Positions 56,935-64,000 of a DNA stretch of 64,000 bases are shown here, piece by piece (within the stretch, counting starts at the first letter, position 1; the number at the start of each line of letters is the position of its first letter). Where the stretch lies: the NCBI GenBank assembly GCA_964553795.1, contig CAZKMR010000007.1, forward strand, positions 1 to 64,000, in the 5' to 3' direction. This stretch comes from JADLHS01 sp964553795 (GTDB taxonomy: Bacteria; Verrucomicrobiota; Verrucomicrobiia; Limisphaerales; JADLHS01). Made by a program: the position numbers and the translations under genes. Below the pieces are notes generated by a model. That model was not told where the DNA came from. It ran no database searches and saw only the letters and a list, made by a program, of their open reading frames with translations.

Positions 56935-59900
56935 TCATTTCCCCGTGAGGCGCTGCGCCTGCCGAATCATTCCTTCCAGTTTCTTTGGACGGGAATCCGC
57001 GCCAAATGCTTCCGGCACGCCACGCAAATATCCGAGCAAGGCATCCGGCGTCACTTCGCTCGCAAAGGGACTCGCCACCAACCATTCCGAAAAAGCACTC
57101 GCACCCGCCGCCAACCGCAGGGCCGGGCTGCTCTGTTCGAGCGCCGGTGCAGCACCCAAATACGGCACGTCCCACGCCTGCTCGCGATACATCGTCGTGC
57201 CGGGAACTTTGTAACGCACGCGCACCGTGGCCAGCGAACCGCTGCCGTTCGGATTGATTTCCACCGCGTAAAGCGCATTGCCCGCCTCTTGCGCGGCGAT
57301 CTCCGCGGCGTCCACCGTGTTGTCGCGAAATTGTTCCTTGGTCAATTGATGTTTCGCGTAGCCGATCTGGCGATAACTCGTCACGCGCTGCGGATTGAAC
57401 TCCACCTGCACCTTCACATCCGATGCCGCGACCTGCAGCGCGCCGGCGAGTTGCCCGGCAAATTCGCTCGCCGCCGCTTCGGGCGAATTGATGAAGCCAT
57501 AACGCCCGTCGCCATTGCGCGACAGCGTTTCCAACAAATCATCGTTGAAGCCTTCCCACCCCACGCCAAAGCAATCGAACGCAATGCCTTGTTGCCGGCT
57601 GATCTCGACCTTGCGCTTGAGCGATGCGGGTTCAACGTCGCCCAGATTCGCCGCGCCATCCGTCAGCAACACGACCCGGTTCATCCCGTTCACCAGGTAA
57701 TGCCGCGCCGCCGTCTCGTACGCCAGGTCCAGCGCACCTTCCAGATTCGTGCCGCCTTGGGGCGTGAGACCGCTCACCCGCGTGATCGCTGTGCCGGCTT
57801 CATTTCCGGCAATGCCATCCACCACCAGCCGCGCCGTGCGCGCGAACGTAATCACGCTGAGTTTGTCCTGTGGTTGCAACTGCCCCGACAACACGCGTAA
57901 TGCTTCTGAAATGATTCGCACGCGATCCGCTCGTTCCATCGAACCCGAATTGTCGAGCAACAACACGAGATTCAATGGCCGCCCCGCCGGTCGGCCCAGC
58001 GCGGCGGTCTTGAGCGAGAACCGCAGCAAATCACGATTGTGCGCGAAAGGATACCGGGCCCGTTCCCACGCGAACGCAATCGGCGCGCCCGCGACCGGTT
58101 CGGGATCGCGGTAATCAAATGCGTTGATGAATTCCTCGCTGCGCACCGACGCTGCATCCGGCATCTGCCCCTGTTCGAGACTTGCCGCCGCCAGCTTGAA
58201 CGACACGTCGCTGACATTGAGCGAAAAAGTGGAAAATGCGTTCTCGCTTGTCTGAATCTCGGGCTGCGGAATCGGCGCATTGGTTGCGGGCTTGCGAGTG
58301 GGCGCGTCGGACAAATCAACGCCAACGGCTTCGCGCAGTTGTTCCAACTCGGCTTTTGCTAGACGAATCTTCTCGTCCTGCTCGACCGCCTGCTTGGTCA
58401 ATTCCTCAATCCCAAAAGTCGCCAACCGATGTTCACGCTCGGACCGCCACTGCTTGTAGGCTCCTGCCACGGCGTTGGCAATTTTTGCAGCCTCTTCCGG
58501 CTCATCGCTTCGGACGTGAATGTCAACCATCGTAGTGTTCGGGACATTCTTTACGTCCAACCGTTGTCGTAATAATGCAATCGCGTCGGTTTTCTTCAGC
58601 GCCGTTCCCTTCTGATTCGCCCAAGCTTTGTCCAATTCCAAAAGGGTCACCACATTGCTCAGCACCACCTCAGATTGGATCGTATTGATATCCGTCCCTA
58701 GGAAATAGGGGTCGTAGGGATTCATTCGCGCGCTGTTCCCCGCCAATTCCTCGATGTCCGACTTGTTGCGCTCAACTTTGAGTCGAGCCACTCGCTCGAC
58801 CTTGCCGGTCACCACGTCACGCAGCTTTCCCAAAGCTCCTTTTTGGGGTTCAATGCCCGTCTCCGCGCTTTCGATAATCTCAACCCGCGCCGACTTCGGC
58901 AGACTTAAATCCGTCCGCTCAGTATTGATCTTGCGCGTCAGCAAGCGGCGATAATCCGTCAGGTCTTCCAATTCCCTTTTCTTTTCTGCATAAAGCCGCT
59001 GTTCGTCAGCCACGAACTCCGATTCCCGCAATTGGCGCCGCATCTCCTCGGTTCGAGCAGGCACTTTCGCGTCGCTTCGCACTCCGCCAACCAGCAGTCC
59101 ATCCGCCGCTTGTGGTGGCTGCTTCGGAGCGCCCGCGGTGAATAGTTGTCCCAAGACAGGTTTGCCTCCGTAGGTGGGCACTTCCGCCGCGCCACCGCTC
59201 ACAGTAGTTACCGTGCCACCAGCGAGAACATCGATGCGACTCTCGGAAGCCCGCAGTCCGGAATCAGCGAGATTCTCGCTGCGCTTCGCAGGAGGGGCTT
59301 TGGTGAACTTTGCATTGACGCTAATTGTCGGCGGCTGAGCGGCTGACGCATCGTCGAAAAAGTTATTGTCTGCGATATCGAGTTCGCTCGTTGGCTTATC
59401 GGCGAATGCAAAGTTATCCGTTGCCGGGCCTGATAAGGTAATCCCTTTCTGACGCGTCTCAGTAGTCACTTGTGCAGTGCTCGCAATTCCAGGTAATCCC
59501 AGGGTTGATTCAGAGCTGGTGACACCCAGATTTGCATCCTTGCCCAAGTCGGTGGCTTGCTCCTTTCCGCTGGAGCGTCCGCTGACGTTAACCCGGGGAA
59601 TCACAGAACTCTGCCCGCCGCCGCCACCGCCACCGCCCGCGCTGCCTTGGGGTGCCAGGAAACCACGCCTTGTCTCCTCGCCAAGGTTGTTTGGTGGCAA
59701 CGCGCCCGCGTCGGCCAAACTTTGGTAAAATCGATCCGTATCCAAACTAAAAGTGCGAGCCTCCAACTTCACGCCTTCACCGCGCGAAGCGTCCTGACCG
59801 GGCGCCGGTTCAAAGGCCAATCCAGTCGCCGGATCAATCGCCGGATTTCGATTCCGGTCCACATACAAATCAGAAGTTTCAGCAGGCGCGCCAGTTGTTG

Positions 59901-60834
59901 GCAACACGCCGTAGGCATAGCGACCGACAAACGCATTGGTATGCGATTGGGGCGACGCTGGTAGACTTAGAACGCCCGCCCACTCCGGCTCCACTGTCGA
60001 CGGCTCTGTTTGTGTGACCTCGGTTTTCCGCGCGCCCTCACCACGCGCCCAATAGGTGGGCGAGTCGGCCTCCGTCCCGAAACGAACTGGCGCGCGCCCC
60101 ATGCTATCTATCGCTCCGCCGCCTCGCCCGCCGGCGAACCATTGCCCTGCTGTGGCTTCTGGCTCCGGCAAAACGATCGTTGTCGCCGATTGGCCCGGGC
60201 GAGAAACGCTAACCACCGACGCGGCTTCACCCGCGAAGTCCGGCGGATTCATTGGCAATTCATTGAGCATAGCTCCGCTATGCACCGCGCCAGCGGCCAA
60301 TTCACTTGTCGCTACCGAAAAGCCCAAACTGGAACGGCTACGAAATTGAACTTGTTCCTCACCGCGCTCCAACGCCTCGTCAACAACCAGTCGCGCCGCT
60401 TCTTGCGGCAAGGCTGCCAGTCTCGCCGACCGACTCTTCCCCTTGCTCAACGCGGGCAATAACAGCATCGCCAGCGACCCGCAAATCACGACCACCGCAG
60501 CGACTGCGACCAGCATTCGCGTGCGATCGCGGCGCGCGGCGGCAAACTCCGGTGGTTTAATCGTCTTGAAATGCGCCAGCAACTTTTCGCGCCGCTCCGC
60601 CGATAATTGTCGTGGTGCCGTTGGCTCAACGACGGGTTCTGCCGTGCTCTTCACCGCCTCGCGTACCAAACCCACCGTGCGATGCAACCGTGCGAACATC
60701 TGGGCCAGTTCCGCGTCCTGTTCCATCGCCCGATGCAGCGCGGCGGTTTCCTCGGCCGACAACTCCCCCAGCAACAACGCCGTCAGACGTTGCTCCAGTT
60801 CATCGCGAGGAGATTTGGGAGTTTCAGGGTTCAT
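56935..60834 (-). CDS. Anti-sigma-like/Wzz-like/vWA (YfbK-type) fusion protein
   Basis: This 1299-residue protein begins with a cytoplasmic segment (LLLGELSAEETAALHRAMEQ) like the start of many anti-sigma factors. One TM follows near 107-125. A long low-complexity region then leads to a Wzz/GumC-like coiled-coil stretch (about 590-860) with SLPKSARVEIIESAE, DPYFLGTDINTIQSEVVLSN and VRSDEPEEAAKIANAVAGAY. Next is a vWA N-terminal domain, a vWA domain with MIDAS Asp961 (LLLDNSGSMER, then GGTNLEGAL and LLTDGAANLGD) and a C-terminal DUF3520-like region (RVTSYRQIGYAKHQL). The Wzz C-half motif precedes the N-half, so that part is rearranged. The gene overlaps the 69-residue ORF upstream. Confidence 0.85.
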   Translation of the reverse strand: MNPETPKSPRDELEQRLTALLLGELSAEETAALHRAMEQDAELAQMFARLHRTVGLVREAVKSTAEPVVEPTAPRQLSAERREKLLAHFKTIKPPEFAAARRDRTRMLVAVAAVVVICGSLAMLLLPALSKGKSRSARLAALPQEAARLVVDEALERGEEQVQFRSRSSLGFSVATSELAAGAVHSGAMLNELPMNPPDFAGEAASVVSVSRPGQSATTIVLPEPEATAGQWFAGGRGGGAIDSMGRAPVRFGTEADSPTYWARGEGARKTEVTQTEPSTVEPEWAGVLSLPASPQSHTNAFVGRYAYGVLPTTGAPAETSDLYVDRNRNPAIDPATGLAFEPAPGQDASRGEGVKLEARTFSLDTDRFYQSLADAGALPPNNLGEETRRGFLAPQGSAGGGGGGGGQSSVIPRVNVSGRSSGKEQATDLGKDANLGVTSSESTLGLPGIASTAQVTTETRQKGITLSGPATDNFAFADKPTSELDIADNNFFDDASAAQPPTISVNAKFTKAPPAKRSENLADSGLRASESRIDVLAGGTVTTVSGGAAEVPTYGGKPVLGQLFTAGAPKQPPQAADGLLVGGVRSDAKVPARTEEMRRQLRESEFVADEQRLYAEKKRELEDLTDYRRLLTRKINTERTDLSLPKSARVEIIESAETGIEPQKGALGKLRDVVTGKVERVARLKVERNKSDIEELAGNSARMNPYDPYFLGTDINTIQSEVVLSNVVTLLELDKAWANQKGTALKKTDAIALLRQRLDVKNVPNTTMVDIHVRSDEPEEAAKIANAVAGAYKQWRSEREHRLATFGIEELTKQAVEQDEKIRLAKAELEQLREAVGVDLSDAPTRKPATNAPIPQPEIQTSENAFSTFSLNVSDVSFKLAAASLEQGQMPDAASVRSEEFINAFDYRDPEPVAGAPIAFAWERARYPFAHNRDLLRFSLKTAALGRPAGRPLNLVLLLDNSGSMERADRVRIISEALRVLSGQLQPQDKLSVITFARTARLVVDGIAGNEAGTAITRVSGLTPQGGTNLEGALDLAYETAARHYLVNGMNRVVLLTDGAANLGDVEPASLKRKVEISRQQGIAFDCFGVGWEGFNDDLLETLSRNGDGRYGFINSPEAAASEFAGQLAGALQVAASDVKVQVEFNPQRVTSYRQIGYAKHQLTKEQFRDNTVDAAEIAAQEAGNALYAVEINPNGSGSLATVRVRYKVPGTTMYREQAWDVPYLGAAPALEQSSPALRLAAGASAFSEWLVASPFASEVTPDALLGYLRGVPEAFGADSRPKKLEGMIRQAQRLTGK

Positions 60835-61033
60835 GGCAGTTTCGCTTGAAATGAGACGCGTTGTCCGTTTGCCAATTCTTCCGGTCCACCGCAGCCGAAC
60901 GCGCCACGTCGCTATTGGGTTCAGCAGACATCGCGACGTCTAATGCGTCTTTGTTCTGAGCACCGATGACCGTCGCCGCCATCAGCAGGTCCAATTCGGG
61001 CAATGGTTGGCGCCGCGCGAATTCCGGATTCAT
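60824..61033 (-). CDS. 69-residue coupled ORF between the ECF sigma and vWA genes
   Basis: The ORF starts at ATG 61033, overlapping the sigma-factor stop (ATGA), and its stop lies 11 bases inside the start of the vWA-Wzz gene. The product reads MNPEFARRQPLPELDLLMAA followed by polar sequence and a His/Lys-rich tail. The overlap at both ends argues for translation, but there are no family hits that can be named. It could be a short regulator of the sigma factor or a translational coupler only. Confidence 0.5.
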   Translation of the reverse strand: MNPEFARRQPLPELDLLMAATVIGAQNKDALDVAMSAEPNSDVARSAAVDRKNWQTDNASHFKRNCHEP

Positions 61034-61587
61034 GGCGCACCTCCGGTTTTCGCCAACTCGGCGGCGACCGTTTTCAACGCGTGATGCAACAAGTAACCCA
61101 CGTGTCCGACCTTGAGTCCGGTGCGCGCGCTGATTTCCTTGTACGACAAGTCCTCGTGGAACTTTAACCGGATCAATTCCCGGCTGCGCTCGTCCAGGCT
61201 CTCCAGGCTCAATCGCACCAATCCGATGCCTTCCCAACGCGCGATCTGTTCATCCGGCATCAGCATGGGATCAGGGGCTTCCAGTTCCGGCGCGGCTTCG
61301 CCCGCCGCGCTTCCCTGGAGTGAAATCACGCGCGCTGAGTTTCGCCGGTGATTCAACGCGAGATTGTGCACGGTTCGATACAACCACCGGCGCGGCTCGC
61401 GCACTTGCTCGAATTGACTGTGCAACTTCATGAATGCTTCCTGAACAATGTCCTCGGCCAGAGCGGCGTCACCGGTCAGACGCGACGCGTAAGCCAATAG
61501 CGGCCCCTCCAGCGCGTGAAACACGTCGGCAATCGTCCCGCACCCGGGCGATTCGGGGCTGGCGTCTTCTGGTCGTATTACGGCCAT
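61030..61587 (-). CDS. ECF-type RNA polymerase sigma factor
   Basis: The 185-residue sigma factor begins at ATG 61587, with GGGGAG nine bases upstream; an alternative start at 61626 has poorer spacing. Region 2 reads YASRLTGDAALAEDIVQEAF then RRWLYRTVHNLALNHRR. Region 4 reads LDERSRELIRLKFHEDLSYK followed by EISARTGLKVGHVGYLLHHA. Its stop overlaps the start of the 69-residue ORF. The downstream vWA-Wzz protein has a cytoplasmic N-terminus resembling anti-sigma factors, so the pair may be a signal-controlled ECF unit. Confidence 0.93.
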   Translation of the reverse strand: MAVIRPEDASPESPGCGTIADVFHALEGPLLAYASRLTGDAALAEDIVQEAFMKLHSQFEQVREPRRWLYRTVHNLALNHRRNSARVISLQGSAAGEAAPELEAPDPMLMPDEQIARWEGIGLVRLSLESLDERSRELIRLKFHEDLSYKEISARTGLKVGHVGYLLHHALKTVAAELAKTGGAP

Positions 61588-61650
61588 GCTGGGTTGCTCC
61601 CCATGATGATTCCTGCGTCGTGCCATCCTTCCGGTTTACGAGTCGGGCGA

Positions 61651-61735
61651 GGACATGTCCTGCCTATACGACACCGCGCGGCACGATTTCTTAGACGGAA
61701 TGAGGATTGGTTTGCCCCTTTTGACCTGAAAAGGG
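61651..61735. promoter_or_regulatory. Palindromes upstream of the ECF sigma operon
   Basis: A perfect 10-bp palindrome, GGACATGTCC, lies at 61651-61660. An inverted repeat CCCTTTT-N6-AAAAGGG lies at 61716-61735. Both fall in the 255 bp between the sulfatase and the sigma gene, where the operon promoter must be. No clear ECF-type -35/-10 pair was recognised. Confidence 0.4.
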
Positions 61736-61842
61736 AAGTCCGCGTTAAAAACTCGAGGAATTACCCGAGAACCCCGATGGGAATCGAGGAACCGCAAACG
61801 ATGACGGTGAGAAATAAGCTGGTTGCGAACAACTAATCGCAA

Positions 61843-63237
61843 TCAGTCTTCGGAGGCAGCAGCATTGCGAGCGGCGCGGCGCGGCATGCGTTCCAAGGCC
61901 TTCATTTCCGTGGCCTGGCCGGCGTCGCCCTGTTGTTTCATCCACGCATCGAGTTCGGCGCGCAGTTGCTGCTTCACCGCCGCCAGCTTGGGATCGCCAA
62001 TCAGATTGGTGCGATTCCACGGGTCGGTGTCGCAGTCGTAAAGTTCTTCGCCCGGCCGATGCAGATAATCGTTTACCAATCGCTTCGCCGTGGCATCGCC
62101 GTCCGCCGCCATGCGTTCCCAGGTTTTGAACGTGGGATGCTCGCTGGCCGCGTTGGCGAAGGTCATTTCCGGGGTGAAATTCCAGATGTAGCGATAGCGG
62201 TCATTGCGCACGCTGCGAATGCCAAAATAATCCGCCCCGCGATTGATGCCGCGCGTGGTTTGCAGGCCGAAGACGTACTGCTTGTGCTCATTCGTCGCGC
62301 CCATCAATACCGGCAGAAAGCTGCGCCCGTCCAGAATGTCGGGTCGCGCCACCCCCACGGCGTCGAGAAAGGTCGGCACCACGTCCACATATTCGATCAG
62401 CGCATCGGAGACGCTGCCGGCTTTCACCTTGCCGGGCCAACGAACAACGCAGCCACTGGCCAATCCCGCGTCGTAGCAGGTCCACTTCGCAAACGGAAAC
62501 GAGTTACCCTGTTCACTGAGCACCATCACCAGTGTGTTATCCGCCAATTTATGCTGATCGAGCATTTTCAACACTTCACCGACCTGGGAATCGAAGTAGG
62601 TAATCTCGGCGAGGTAACGGGAAAAACCCTGGCGCGTGTCCGGCGCGTCCACCAGCACCGGCGGCAACTCGAGCTGCGCCGGCGGATATTTCGAAGCATC
62701 GCCTTTGTTCCAGGGCGTGTGCGGTTCGTTCGACGCCGCGATGAGCAGGAACGGTTTGTCAGCTTGCGCGCATTCCTGGAAAAATTTGCCGACAACAGCC
62801 AGGTCAGGATTGTTCGCCCCGGAATATTCAAACGGGAACACAGATTTCGGCCCGATGTGCGTTTTACCGGACAAATGGGTGCGATACCCCGCGTCCTGCA
62901 AATAATGCGCGATGCTTTTCACCCAGTTGTACGCCTGCGTGTGATTCGGATACGCGCCCGATTTCACCGGATAAAGTCCAGTGTAGAGACTATGCCGCGT
63001 CGGCGAACACATCGGCGCAGCCTGGAAGCAGCGCGTGAACTTCAGCCCCGTCTCGGCCAGCTTGTTCAGATGCGGCGTTCTGGCTTGCCCGCCGTAAACC
63101 TCCATGTCCCGATACGTGCAATCGTCGGCGATGATCAGAACCAGGTTGGGTTTCGTCGCCGCGTAACCGCAGGTTGCGACCAGCATCACGACGAAAGTTA
63201 ACGTCTGAACACAGCTCTTAAGGTTAAGTGGTTTCAT
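61843..63237 (-). CDS. Sulfatase (arylsulfatase family)
   Basis: The 464-residue exported sulfatase has a signal peptide (LTFVVMLVATCGYA). The formylglycine motif CSPTRHSLYTG places the catalytic Cys at residue 77. Other family elements are NLVLIIADDCTYRDMEVYGG, GKTHIGPKSVFP and LSEQGNSFPFAKW. The C-terminus contains GEELYDCDTDPWNRTNL. The enzyme needs an FGly-generating enzyme encoded elsewhere. It hydrolyses sulfate esters of polysaccharides, but the substrate is not fixed by sequence. ATG 63237 was chosen; upstream sequence lacks signal character. Confidence 0.92.
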   Translation of the reverse strand: MKPLNLKSCVQTLTFVVMLVATCGYAATKPNLVLIIADDCTYRDMEVYGGQARTPHLNKLAETGLKFTRCFQAAPMCSPTRHSLYTGLYPVKSGAYPNHTQAYNWVKSIAHYLQDAGYRTHLSGKTHIGPKSVFPFEYSGANNPDLAVVGKFFQECAQADKPFLLIAASNEPHTPWNKGDASKYPPAQLELPPVLVDAPDTRQGFSRYLAEITYFDSQVGEVLKMLDQHKLADNTLVMVLSEQGNSFPFAKWTCYDAGLASGCVVRWPGKVKAGSVSDALIEYVDVVPTFLDAVGVARPDILDGRSFLPVLMGATNEHKQYVFGLQTTRGINRGADYFGIRSVRNDRYRYIWNFTPEMTFANAASEHPTFKTWERMAADGDATAKRLVNDYLHRPGEELYDCDTDPWNRTNLIGDPKLAAVKQQLRAELDAWMKQQGDAGQATEMKALERMPRRAARNAAASED

Positions 63238-63420
63238 TGGATGCGAAAAAAACTCAACTGCTCCGACTTTCACCCGCGGCCCAAGCCTCGAAGCAATTCG
63301 TCTCGGATGGAACCGCATGAATGGGAGCCATGCCGATAAACTACCCAATCAGGTGCATTCCCAGAATCGTCCATAGCGATGATGAACCATTCCGCTGGCG
63401 AACTACTGCTGCGCCGCCCG

Positions 63421-64000
63421 TCAGTTGTTGGAACGACGGTTGGCCGCCGGGCGATTCGGGTTCGAACCGAGAAACCGCGGCAACACATTATGCGTCTCGG
63501 CCCACTGTTGCCACGCGGCGGCCATTTCGCGGACCAAGTCGGGATGTTGCGCCGCCACGTCGTATTGTTCCGTGCGGTCGGTCGCCAGATTGTAAAGCTC
63601 CCAGTCGTCCGACCCGATGCGTCCGAGGATTTTCCAGTCGCCCTTGCGCGCGGCCCGATCGTTGTAATGCTCCCAGAACATCCATTCTGGTTGCGGCAGC
63701 GAGCGCCCCTGCAACACCGGCGCCAGGCTGCGACCATAAAGCGGTTTGATTTTGTTGCCGTGGTATTCGCTCGGATACTTGGCGCCGGTCAACTCAATGA
63801 TGGTCGGCAAAATGTCGCTCAAAAAACCGCGCGTCTCCGTCAGCGAACCGGACTCGGTTTTCAGTCCCGCCGGCCAATGCACAATCAACGGCGTCGCAAT
63901 GCCGCCTTCGTGCAACTTCGCTTTGTAGCGCCGAAACGGCGTGTTGGACGCGTTGGCCCAGCCCGTGCCATACGACACCACGCCATACTTGTCGGGCTCG
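63421..64000 (-). CDS. Sulfatase, N-terminal part beyond window
   Basis: Only the last 192 residues are present; the frame is open through the right edge (EPDKYGVVSYGTGWANASNT). Arylsulfatase-type C-terminal motifs include KAKLHEGGIATPLIVHWPAG, FLSDILPTIIELTGAKYP and MFWEHYNDRAARKGDWKIL, with GSDDWELYNLATDRTEQ near the end. The active-site Cys lies outside the window. It is transcribed in the same direction as the first sulfatase and ends 183 bp upstream of that gene's start. Confidence 0.88.
   Translation of the reverse strand, partial: EPDKYGVVSYGTGWANASNTPFRRYKAKLHEGGIATPLIVHWPAGLKTESGSLTETRGFLSDILPTIIELTGAKYPSEYHGNKIKPLYGRSLAPVLQGRSLPQPEWMFWEHYNDRAARKGDWKILGRIGSDDWELYNLATDRTEQYDVAAQHPDLVREMAAAWQQWAETHNVLPRFLGSNPNRPAANRRSNN

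Overview
The window is about 64 kb of high-GC bacterial DNA. It most likely comes from a Verrucomicrobiota member, perhaps the Pedosphaera/Limisphaera side of the phylum. Support comes from a complete alternative complex III (Act) operon, sulfatases and glycoside hydrolases without SusC/SusD partners, a secreted pseudopilin-like protein with an H-X9-DG type C-terminus, FecR/CHASE2 signalling, and several small proteins typical of that phylum. A 100-base N run flanked by identical 55-bp ends marks a draft, probably metagenomic, scaffold. No tRNA, rRNA, CRISPR array, prophage or insertion sequence was seen.

Layout. 1-9.9 kb: a secreted beta-helix/Ig-like protein cut by the left edge (minus), then a divergent pair on plus: a FecR-TPR-beta-barrel outer membrane protein and a CHASE2-PAS hybrid histidine kinase, followed by a small conserved protein. 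10-14 kb: a UvrA-family ATPase, a Uma2-family protein interrupted by the assembly gap, and an FHA/zinc protein. 14-21 kb: a sulfate-acquisition operon on minus (YezD-like protein, OprP-like porin, sulfate-binding protein, M14-type deacylase, CysT, CysW, CysA) facing an Rrf2 regulator across a promoter with nested inverted repeats. 21-22.7 kb: aroK and queG. 22.7-34 kb: a ten-gene, largely translationally coupled respiratory operon on minus, actABCDEF followed by a small membrane protein, a CcoN-like protein, a CcoO-like cytochrome and a mono-haem cytochrome. The CcoN-like subunit appears to lack most CuB ligands, so it may not be an oxygen-reducing oxidase.

34-43.6 kb: pseudopilin, glnS, two lipoproteins, a membrane SGNH hydrolase, a FlgM-like protein, a LarA-family protein, a small conserved protein and a TPR protein. 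43.7-50.4 kb: a GH78-like rhamnosidase, a GH88/GH105 unsaturated uronyl hydrolase and a GH2 beta-galactosidase. 50.4-61.6 kb: an ECF sigma-factor operon on minus that encodes the sigma factor, a 69-residue coupled ORF, a 1299-residue protein joining an anti-sigma-like N-terminus, a rearranged Wzz-like coiled coil and a YfbK-type vWA module, and a 2128-residue two-part envelope protein. 61.8-64 kb: two sulfatases, the second cut by the right edge.

Together the genes describe a respiring heterotroph that degrades sulfated, rhamnose- and uronate-containing polysaccharides (inference) and has an unusual envelope signalling inventory. The most unusual items are the ECF/vWA-Wzz/giant-protein operon, the Act-linked CcoN-like protein, and a family of in-frame heptanucleotide repeats placed inside queG and glnS.
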